The notes beneath the pieces were generated by a model. That model was not told the DNA's origin, ran no database searches, and was given only the letters and a program-made list of their open reading frames with translations. A DNA stretch of 64,000 nucleotides from Talinum fruticosum. Lineage: Eukaryota > Streptophyta > Magnoliopsida > Caryophyllales > Talinaceae. The stretch is from assembly GCA_021018815.1 (NCBI GenBank), contig JAITYX010000148.1, positions 62,001-126,000 on the forward strand, read 5' to 3'. The stretch's first letter is position 1; the number at the start of each line of letters is the position of its first letter. Below are positions 55,570 to 64,000 of the stretch, piece after piece. The translations under genes and the position numbers were made by a program.

Positions 55570-56779
55570 AATCTCTAACTCAGCGTGTCCTTATATCGAA
55601 ACTAAAGGGGATTTGAACCAGAAATTTCGGGCAACTTTGCAATCAAGGAGTACATGCTCGGTTAATTCATATTCTTCATCACATTGGGGAAATCTCGGGT
55701 CTAGATCCAAGCCTCGGCGGCATAGATTGGCTCGAGTTGGTAAAGCTTCAGTAACAAGCACGCCAGCTGAAGATCTTCACCCGGGAAGTGTCAAAGCCTT
55801 CTAGATTCCACGCCATCCCCGTTAAATTCGCTGACCGGGCCAGGTATTGTCCTAGAAGTATCCTCCTTATATGTCTCGTTGAGCAACCTTGTACGTCGTC
55901 TTGACCGAGAAATGGCCATTCGGGGAGTGAAGCCAAATCGGATAATCATTTACTCGTGGAGTTCGCCAAAGTTATGCTCACTATTTCTTTAACTTATTCT
56001 CGGTTAAAAAGTTGGGTTAGGAGAGGGGTATTCCATGTTCCCGAGTTAAAATCAATTAGCTCGCTCACTATAGCATCCGGGTCAAGGGTGATTAGGGAGA
56101 TAGGATCCTTCCTTCCTTTGAAAACGGTAGCCAACGGTCCCTCCAAATACGGGCTGTTAACCCATTCCCAATATTCCATCTAGTATCAAGTTTCAAGATG
56201 TTTCTTGCTTTGAGAATACTCCTCCGGATATAGCTTGGTTGATGTTCCAACCGAGCCTCCCGAAATTTGACTTTGGGAAATACCTTGCTTTGATGATTCG
56301 AGAGGCTAGGGAATTCGGTCGGTTATCGGTCTCCAACCTTGTTTTGCAAGGAAAGTAAGGTTGAAATTGTGAAAATTTTTAAATCACATTCCCCCATTAA
56401 ATTTTGTTTTGCACACCTTATGCTAATTCACCATTGCCGGATCGCGATCGTTACTATTTATCCCCCACCGTAAATTACGAACTAGTCGTTCCATATCTTC
56501 ACACACACCTTTTGGAATCTCAAAACACTGCATAGGTAGAATCTCTAGAACCTTCTATCCCTCATTTACATTGGCTCTCACAAATAGAATGTTATTATCT
56601 GCAAAAAACAATTGGGACACAGTTGAGGCATTTACGCACACTTTCACCCGATGGAGGTGTTTTTGTCTCACTGAGTCACATATTAAAGCAGAGAGACCTT
56701 CCGTCCAAAGGAGGAACAAGTAGGATGATAGGGAATCACCTTGCTCGAGGTCTCCTATGGGGAAATGGGTCAGGTAAGA

Positions 56780-57975
56780 TTTCCATTAATGAGGATCCGG
56801 TAGGTCACCGTGGAGATGCACTCGCATAACTAATTCAATCCACCCGTCATCAAAACCCATACGCTGCATAATCCTCTCCAACAAAGACCACTCCACCCTA
56901 TCATAAGCCTTGCTCATGTCTAATTTTAAGGCCATGTACCCCTTTCCTCCTACCTTCTTCCTTTTCTTAAAATAGTAGAAATGTTTCAAAGGTTGTAATG
57001 ACGTTGTCGATTATTAATCCGCTTGGAATAAAAGCACTTTGGGCTTCGTGGACCACTATGGGGAGAACCCTTTTAAGCCTATTGGCAAGGAATTTTGACA
57101 CCAATTTATAGATTATATTGCATAAACCGATGGGTCTAAAGTCCTTAGGCATACTTGGCGATTTCAGTTTATGGATTAGGGTAATATAAGAGTTGTTAAA
57201 CCCTTTCGGGCTAGTCTTCTAGTTTAGAATATCCAACACAATATTGATCACATCACTACCAATAATATGTCAATAACTTTGGAAGAAAATCGGGGGCATA
57301 CCATCGGGTCCTGGAGCTTTAGTGGGGTGTATTTGATCAAGAGCTAGTTTGACTTCCTCTCCCTTAAACTCCTTCATAAGCTCAATGTTCATCTCCCTAG
57401 TAATGAAAGGATGAATAAGGTCAACTACCCTATCTCTTTGAGCCACATTTACTCGCCTTGAATAGATCATTAAAATACTCCTTGAAAATATCTTCAATAC
57501 GATCCTCATCATCCACCAATTGATCATGGATGTCTCGGATGTATTCAATAAAGTTTGTACTTCTTCTTTGGGGCGCTTTCTTATGGGAAAAAAAGCAAGT
57601 ATTCCGGTCCCCTTTTTCAGCCAAGTCCGCTTGCTACGTTGCATCCACATTGCTTCCTGTTGACTTTTCAACTCCTTTAGTTGGGCATTAATGTCCCGGA
57701 CAGCTCTACTGTTGTTCGATATTGGGTAAGCTTTCTGGATATTCATTAGGGCCTTTTGCGAGTGTAGTTATTTCAGCCCGAACACTTCCTATACTACAAC
57801 CCATCTTCCGCCCTAAGTCTTTGCACACATCACCAAGAAAGTTCCACCCGTTCCTAGCATGATATCGTCCCCAGCTTGTTATGCTATATGCTTTGCACTC
57901 CCCTTCCTCATCTAGGCCTTTTGAGTCTCTAGATTTTGAACTTCTTTCTTTTCCCTTTATTTGCTGATGGGCTTT
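56780..57975 (-). pseudogene. L1 reverse transcriptase, right LINE
   Basis: NKAHQQIKGKERS (57975-57940), LKELKSQQEAMWMQRSKRTW (57685-57625), HPTKAPGPDGMPPIFFQSY (57325-57275), MPKDFRPIGLCNIIYKLVSK (57152-57090), [10 protein letters not shown] and [20 protein letters not shown] (56935-56880, RT block with Asp). Later RT parts toward 56200 are weaker but include a WG-PY-like tail. Frame changes occur near 57620, 57260 and 56990. Confidence 0.88.
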
Positions 57976-57985
57976 GTTGTAGACA

Positions 57986-59093
57986 ACGTAACAAGCCAAT
58001 TTTTTTAAAAAAATTATATTATTATTATTATTAATTTAGCATTAAGCATGTCTAATTATTAAAATTTAACACATAATTTTTTTTTTATTTAAGCACATGT
58101 TTAATGCATTGTACTAAAGTAGTGTCTAGATACACATGGATAAGCAAAGAGACAAGCTATTAAGGTTAAGGATTAATTTATATAATAATTTCTAGAAATA
58201 ATTAGGGCACTTATAAGACCTTTGAGGTACCATAACCTTAGGGTATTCCATTGTTACTCCTCTATAAATACCCCGAAAATGTTAGGCAAAATACTCACTC
58301 ACCCATCTTTTCTGATCTCTACTCATCTTTTTAGTTTTCTCTCTACTCTCATCTTGAGTGAAATTCTTTATTCGTAGAGTTCATTGAAGCTACTTAGAGA
58401 TTACTTTCCAAGTGCAAATAACAAGGTATAATGCATATCAATTCCATCATCGAAATTATAGTTTTTAGTCAAAGCGTATGTGTGTGTGAGTGCAATGATT
58501 TTCAAGTGTTTTGTGACAAAGGATGCCTGCATTGCCCATTGTTTATTGTTCATTGTTCAAATAATCATCTCGGTACGCACTCTCATCGACTCGTTGTTCA
58601 TCGTCCCTTTCAAAGGGAATTATTGTTCATCGTCTCTTTCAAAGGGAATCACTGTTCATTATTGGGGCATCCGAAGTCTAAGTTTTTTCTTATCTTATTT
58701 CTAAACAAAATGAATTTCATAAAATTGTTATTTCCATATTTAGGTGTATTATGCGAAGAGTTTTCTTTCTCATTCTTTAAATGTTTTATTGTTTTCAGGT
58801 AAAGTGTGAATGCATGGGTACAATTGGATTATCGGGACGCTCACCTAGTTTCATTTTCTAGTTGGAATAAGTTTTCATCTATTTTAGTTATATTATAAAT
58901 TTAGTGTGAAAAGTATAACTCCAACAAATGTTAGTGATTGATTGAATAAATGGATAAAGTTTATTTTCATTTTATTCAAAGCATAGGCCTTACGTGTCTT
59001 TTTAGGCGAGTAGCATAACACTCTAGCAATTGAATCTTTTAAATTTTATTTGGTTTCATGAGTAATTCCTCCGGAAAAGCTAGAGTGTTACGA
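57986..59093 (+). mobile_element. LTR-like insert (probable solo LTR) in LINE
   Basis: About 1.1 kb with inverted tips CGTAACA ... TGTTACG, interrupting the LINE between endonuclease and RT. GTAGACA occurs at 57979-57985 and 59094-59100, next to the tips. Inside is a TATA box (58263), a leader, and possible donor AACAAGGTATAA (58419-58430) and acceptor GTTTTCAG (58798). No gag or pol, so a solo LTR is most likely; the tips are CG...CG, not TG...CA, and the duplication is 7 bases, not 5, which is unusual. Confidence 0.5.
58263..58270 (+). promoter_or_regulatory. TATA box in LTR-like insert
   Basis: TATAAATA following TTACTCC, with a CT-rich leader (CATCTTTTCTGATCTCTACTC) starting about 40 bases downstream. 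It fits an LTR promoter. Confidence 0.5.
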
Positions 59094-59099
59094 GTAGAC

Positions 59100-59835
59100 A
59101 TTGGGCCACAGTAGGAGCAACTTATTTCCTCCTGGGTAAGTGATTCACTCTATTCCATCTAAAGAGTCTCTTACGAGCACCATTTGTGAAGAAACGATCG
59201 AGCAATTTCCGAACATTTTTGTCATTTTCCCTATTATTCATCCAGGTAAACCGATTTCCATTTGCTTCCGAACGCTAAAGTCATAGTAGTTAACAACGTA
59301 TTGGAAATCATTAATGGAAGCTTGGTTTCTCCTGCTCCGTCCCTTCTTCTCTTCATAGCGAAGAATTTCATTAAAGTCACCAAAATAGAGCCAAGGGACA
59401 TTTGCACTCGTTTACGCTTTTCATAATTACCCAAGTTTTCTTTTTATCCACATCCTTCGGATATCCATAAACTCCGATAATATGCCAAATCATTTCTCCT
59501 TCCGCATTCGTGTGCACCATATCAACGTAGTTGGGTGATTACCCTTTTAAAGTGAAGTCTAGATTGTTCCTCCAGAATAAAGCAAGGCCCCCACTTCTCC
59601 TTCTCCCTGTCCCCACACAATCCATTGTAATCTTGTTGTCAAAACCTAGTCTTCTACGGATGACATCTAGTTCTCTGGTTTTTAGTTTAGTCTCCGAAAG
59701 AAATACTATATCGGAGTCTTGGTCACGGATGAGCCCATGAACGATACGAACCGCACGTGGGTTCTCTAGCCCATGGCAGTTTGATGCCAGTATGATCATG
59801 GCCCTTGGCGGGCTGAAACTCAGCCTTTGCCTCAA
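59100..59835 (-). pseudogene. L1 endonuclease, right LINE
   Basis: ILASNCHGLENPRAVRIVHG (59800-59740), DIVFLSETKLKTREL (59725-59680, with the catalytic Glu of ETK), RRSGGLALFW (59590-59560), then a shift and WLYFGDFNEILRYEE-like coding (59400-59350). The usual N of SWNCRG is kept in ASNCHG. It ends at the LTR-like insert at 59093. Frameshifts near 59530 and 59430. Confidence 0.82.
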
Positions 59836-60241
59836 CAGAAAGATTCATCTCGATGTCATCCGATTTTAATCGAGTGTTTCGCAAGTACGATGCTTCACAC
59901 CAATCCACCTCTATTCCGCTTCTCTTTCCTCCCACCCCCGATAATGGATGTCCGCTTCGAGTGTGGTTTTCATTCGATCCGTCGGCTCTATGCCACGCTC
60001 TTGTTCTTCTCTTTCTTTCCCTTTTCCTTTCCTCTTCGTGGCTAGGCGTTTCAACATTGTAAATTGGGGTGTCATTCTCCCCTGTCCCATTGGGATTGTT
60101 TTTGTCGATCGAGTGATTATTTACTTCTAGTTCTTCAGGGCATTTCTCCACCAAGTTTACTTTTAGCAGATTCTCAACCACTTCCTCCACACTAGGATCT
60201 GGTTTGGTCTCTCGCTGGTTTTGGACGAAAAACCAAGCATC

Positions 60242-61029
60242 TCATCGCCCTAGCCCTTTTCCTCGTTTGGTCGGCCCGTCACCCTTCTTTACCCACCACG
60301 GTGATGCTCTCATCCATTCTCCGTAAAAGTAGACTACTCCATTCTTCTTGTTCTCCTCTTTCTCTTTGCAATATGCCTCCACATGCCCAATTCCGTCACG
60401 TAAATAACATATATTAGGTACCTTTTCGTATTTGATTGGCGGTACACATATCTTTCCCTCTCCGCAGATGAGTTTAATTTCATCCATAAAAGGTTCAAAC
60501 AGATCCATGAGGACTTTAACTCTTAGAGATTTCGTCCATCCGTTCACACCCGAGTCATCAAATTTGACAAAGGTTCCAATGGTGTTGGCGATGGTCTTAA
60601 TGTTCTTCGATTTCCTCCCTTCGAAAGGAGGGTCATAAATCCTCACCCAAAAGGAAGCGTGGTTTAACTGGTCATCAATCTTCAAAGATTGGGATCCGCC
60701 CATCACTTGCTTAAGCACAACAACATTTTTATCAAGGTCCACGATTCACCCTCTAGTACTCTATCAAGGTCTATCCAATGCGACAATTGGAAGAGGAACA
60801 GGTTAATGCCAATTTCTTTTGCCTCAACTTCATGTTTGGGATTCCGGATCTTGGTCACCGTATTCATCAAGGCCAAAGAATTGAACTTTCGTGTGGTCCG
60901 GACCTTTCCTACCGGGCAAAGAGAAATCTCTTATTCCTCCTCCGAATCGTCCTTATTCTCCCATCTCTTCTCCTTTCCATTCGCAGGTTTACCCCTTGCT
61001 ACTTCACTGCCCTGTCCATGAGCTGCCAT
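60242..61029 (-). pseudogene. L1 ORF1 (DUF4283-type), right LINE
   Basis: ATG at 61029 (MAAHGQGSEVARGKPANGKE), stop near 60925, then an open stretch from 60742: DLDKNVVVLKQVMGG, HASFWVRIYDPPFEGR, SLRVKVLMDLFEPF (conserved LINE ORF1 blocks) and CYLRDGIGHVEAYC at about 60400-60360, where the second Cys of the CCHC knuckle is Asp. The C-terminus is basic. Related in layout to ORF1 in intron 6 but clearly a different copy. Confidence 0.78.
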
Positions 61030-61120
61030 GGTTGAATTGTCGGAACTCGTCGGGGAAAAGTCACTGGGACTCAAAACCTAGACTTGCTAGGAGAAGAATC
61101 TCACATGGCTGAACCCTAGG

Positions 61121-62404
61121 AGAGAACTATAGGGACACTATATGAGTATAATTTAATCACCATTGGATGGAGAAAGTTAAGATATAGGTTATGGCAATTT
61201 GACAATTTATATAACCGTATTAGTTTTTTTTTTTAATCTCTCTCTTGTTATTTCTCTGTAATCCTTCCTTCCTTTCTCCAATATATTAATATGTTGTCTT
61301 ATAAGATACAATACTAATTTTCCTCCTTACCCTTTAATGTAAAGTAGTATAAATTTCATTCCCAATTAGCAATTTTCAAAAGAAGACAATTTTTTTGACA
61401 TTCCAAGACTCCTAATCTAAACACTAGGTATGTTTAGCATTAATATTATATTTCTTTTAGTGAGTTGATTATTATTAGATTTATGTATTATTATATTAGT
61501 TAACCTAATTTATTTCTCAAACGTTAATGATAGTGATACGTGTTATGTTGTTCAATTAAATTAGTTAATTACTATATTAAATAATTAGTATAATTAAAGT
61601 TGTATCAACTAATTTAATAACATAAATTAATGAAGTAAATTTCATAAGTGATTATTATTCAAGTGATAACTTTTATATTATTAGTTGTGAGGTATGATTT
61701 CTTATCTATTTATTGTACAAATTTTCTTCATAGTACTCTTGTAACTAATGTTTGATATATGATAATAACTTATTTTACAACTTATATAAATAGTAATGGC
61801 AGAGTTAGTTATTAAACGGTGTCCCTTTTTAGTATCCTTAAATTTTATAAGATTATTTTTATGGGCGTCCTCTTTAACATTTTTGTGGATTTTTGAGGTT
61901 TTTTACTTATACACTTGAACAATTTATTTTGGCTAACGAGTGCCCCGTGACATTGTTTACCAAATAGTAGCTATGCCCCGATAAGTAGTATTCTTTACCT
62001 CACTACCCGACCCCCAAGAAACTTTTCTGGTTTTAACCCTTATTAGATATAAAATTTTAAGTTAAATAGCCAACTGCTAATAACTAATTGTCAAAAAGGG
62101 CCGGTATCGAGCTTTTCTAAGCGATAAGTCTCAAGTTCGAATATCAGTAGCCCTCATATTGATTATTGCACAAGATAAGGAGGATTCTATGTTGTATCCA
62201 CGCTTCAAGCCGAAAAGTATTCGCGTGAGGTGGCATATTAGAGTATTAACCTACTCCCGACCTTCGACAATCAGTTTAAACTTTTAGTTAAGTTGCTTCT
62301 TGAACATAATTTATATGTATAATATGCGAGATAGTATATAATGTAACTCCTTTTCTTTTAAATAAGTGTTTGTGGCTTATGTTTAATAATGCTTTCATGC
62401 GTAA
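61121..62404. other. AT-rich intergenic DNA, nothing coding
   Basis: 1.3 kb of A/T-rich sequence with repeated TTAATTA words (61440-61680). Near 62105-62165, AAGCGATAAGTCTCAAGTTCGAATATCAGTAG contains a B-box-like GTTCGAAT, a possible trace of a tRNA-derived SINE; no full A box at the right distance, so it is not called as one. Confidence 0.4.
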
Positions 62405-62889
62405 GGCATGTTTGGCAATCAACTGTTAGTTGTTAGGTGTTTATATTAACTGTTAGTTTTTAACCGTTTGTATTAACTATTTGGTGTTTGGTAAAATTAG
62501 TTGTTTTTGACAAAATTGTTTGGTAAAATTTCATTTATACCCAAAGCTCAATTTCATTAATTGTTTTATATATTATAATTGTTTTTATTTCATATTAATA
62601 TTTCTTCTTAATATTAATTAAGAATTATGTGATATATAAAATTACATATATACCTTTTATACAATTTTAATTATGTATATTTTTTAAAGTTCATTTTTAA
62701 TAATGTATTTGACATTTACGTGACAAAACTATTTATTTAATTACAATAGACTAAATTATTTGTTAAAATATAGAAAATATTAAAATAAAAAAATATTAAC
62801 TTAAATATTCATAATCATCCTCTACTCTTGTTCCAAAATTGAAGAAAATAAACTAAAAAATCTTACACATAAGCATGCGACATTTGATA

Positions 62890-63365
62890 AGATTATTTAG
62901 AACATTCTAGTCGTCTTACGGATACCAAACTCGAAGCAATATTATCACGAATATGTGACATTTCTCGAGCTCTTGAGGCCAAATTGGTATCTTCTACAAG
63001 ATCACGTATAACATCTAGTAGTGAATCAGTAAGGACGAAATCTGGATCTTCGTCACCTATACTAAAAGTCTAATCTTGACTTGTACTTCTTCCGATATAA
63101 TTATTTAGTGCATAATTTCCTAATATGATCATATTTTTGTCTTTGATTTAATATTGAGACATGCAATGTAATATTTTCTATCGAGCTTTTAAAACACCAA
63201 AGGTCTTTCCAATACAACTTAAAGATGAATGAGCTTGATTAAATATTTTCTTATAACTTCTAGGATTTACACCAGGAAACTCGATTGATGATATCTTGTC
63301 TTTAATTATGGTGTTAAAATTACTTGTCGTTCTGGATAACCTTTATCGAGTACGTAATATTTGCC
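62890..63365 (-). pseudogene. Harbinger-type transposase (DDE_4), C-terminal relic
   Basis: Minus strand, moving through frames: KYYVLDKGYP (63365-63335, the Y-L-x-D-x-GYP block with a catalytic Asp), NPRSYKKIFNQAHSSL (about 63275-63230), IGKTFGVLKARWKIL (about 63215-63170; family ERxFGVLK), LGNYALNNYI (about 63120-63090; family CALHNFI), DPDFVLTDSLLDVIRDLV (about 63045-62995) and SRAREMSHIRDNIASS (about 62975-62925). Frameshifts and stops; the catalytic Glu is probably lost (ER to GK). Confidence 0.78.
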
Positions 63366-63465
63366 TAAATGTAAAAAAAAAAAGTCATATAATAATTAAT
63401 ATAAACTCTACAAATTGCCAAATTAAAAATTGTCAGTAACACAAGAAAAAAAGAGTATAGATAAG

Positions 63466-63700
63466 GTAGAGTTGAATGCTTAACTTTGAAAAACAGAATG
63501 CTCAACAACAGAATATTGAATGTTCAACAATGTAGAGTTGAATGCTCAACACTGGAAAAGTGGATACTCAACACCGAGGAAATAGAATGCTCAACACTAA
63601 GAGGCTAAATGCTTGACAAGGAACAATTGAATACTCAACAACACGAGCTCAACACTGAGAGACTCGAATGCTCGATAAGGAACAACTAAATGCTCAATAC
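63466..63700. repeat. Degenerate short-period repeat around TTGAATGCTCAACA
   Basis: About nine imperfect copies of a unit of roughly 22-30 bases built on GAATGCTCAACA(C/A), variably spaced (63471, 63498, 63518, 63538, 63566, 63587 and on). No reading frame is implied. It sits upstream of the Harbinger transposase relic on its coding strand. Confidence 0.7.
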
Positions 63701-64000
63701 CACAAGACCTAGCTAACAACCATTTTTCCTTTTATGTCATGTCTCCCTCCACTATCCTTTCTCTCTCGTTTTTTCCTTTTTTGTGCATATTTCTAAAATT
63801 TGATATCTATCTTCACTTAAGTTGAAGACATTTGGGTAACAACTACAATCCACAAAATTTGTTTAGAAAAATATTTTGCCCCTTTACCCCCACCTTCGCC
63901 ACCGCTACTTCCACCACAACGTTCGCCGCACCCCCTCCTTGCTTTCTCTTTCCCCTTCCTCTCGTCTGTCGATTCCAACTAGTTCAAGACCAACTCAATC

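Larger units (their letters stand above)
54816..61120 (-). mobile_element. L1-type LINE with C-terminal RNase H, LTR-like insert inside
   Basis: Minus-strand order: ORF1 start at 61029, DUF4283 and a degenerate zinc knuckle (60742-60242), endonuclease (59835-59100, interrupted at 57986-59093), RT (57750-56780), zf-RVT region (55950-55560) and RNase H (55350-54860), then an A-rich end near 54815 (ATCAAAAAAGAAAAA on the minus strand). Frameshifts and stops throughout. The 5' border near 61120 is estimated from the ORF1 start; no target duplication was found. Confidence 0.85.
62405..64000 (-). mobile_element. PIF/Harbinger element, left end and transposase relic
   Basis: The left end GGCATGTTTGGCAATCAACTG (62405) follows TAA and resembles PIF/Harbinger TIR tips. 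A transposase fragment is at 62890-63365. The right end is not seen and may lie outside the window, so the end coordinate is open. Confidence 0.55.

Noticed and set aside
58431..58802. 123-codon ORF in the LTR-like insert
   Set aside because: No gag or other domain, and it follows the leader of an LTR-like sequence; CATTGTTCATCGTC-type repeats account for part of it.
59827..60190. Plus-strand ORFs opposite the right LINE ORF1/EN boundary
   Set aside because: Antisense to the endonuclease start and ORF1 tail; no independent support.

Overview
The window looks like a repeat-rich stretch of a flowering-plant nuclear chromosome, most likely a eudicot. The evidence is an AT-rich background, one intron-rich housekeeping-type gene with GT-AG introns, and plant-type transposable elements nearly everywhere else: L1 and RTE LINEs, Ty3/gypsy chromovirus, SIRE-like Ty1/copia, Mutator-like and PIF/Harbinger-like DNA transposons. 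The species cannot be named from the sequence. Nothing bacterial or organellar was seen, and no tRNA, rRNA or CRISPR.

Left third (1 to about 21.2 kb): a six-level nest. A decayed minus-strand L1-type LINE is split by a TTA-flanked, Harbinger-like element (846-19734). That element is split by a roughly 3 kb solo LTR (1151-18960, TAATA duplication). The LTR is split by a 14.8 kb Mutator-like element (1398-16209). The MULE's mudrA-type transposase is split by a chromodomain Ty3/gypsy element (4461-12498). The gypsy body holds the 3' half of a SIRE-like Ty1/copia element (about 6138-11278). A second TTA-flanked element (20047-20953) interrupts the same LINE. From about 21.2 to 23.7 kb is a stretch I cannot identify.

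Middle (24162-49234): the one intact gene. Its nine coding exons join in frame with GT-AG introns to give a 316-residue metallo-beta-lactamase-fold hydrolase of the PhnP / 'putative hydrolase C777.06c' type. The coding sequence is under 1 kb but spans 25 kb because introns 2, 5 and 6 are full of transposon remains: LTR-derived repeats in both orientations, a 5'-truncated RTE with a perfect 14-bp target duplication, a deleted MULE with a 10-bp duplication, and a nearly full-length but decayed L1.

Right part (49.3-64 kb): a 5'-truncated LINE ending in RNase H and a poly-A tail (about 50.4-51.0 kb), 4 kb of AT-rich DNA with nothing recognisable, a long minus-strand L1 with a C-terminal RNase H (about 61.1 to 54.8 kb) interrupted by a 1.1 kb LTR-like insert, then AT-rich DNA with a relic Harbinger transposase (62.4-63.4 kb) and a degenerate short-period repeat.

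Apart from the hydrolase, every recognisable coding stretch carries frameshifts, stops or deletions. The points most worth following are the six-level nest, a GRF-type zinc-finger ORF convergent with mudrA in both unrelated MULEs, and a host gene intact despite more than 20 kb of intronic invasion.
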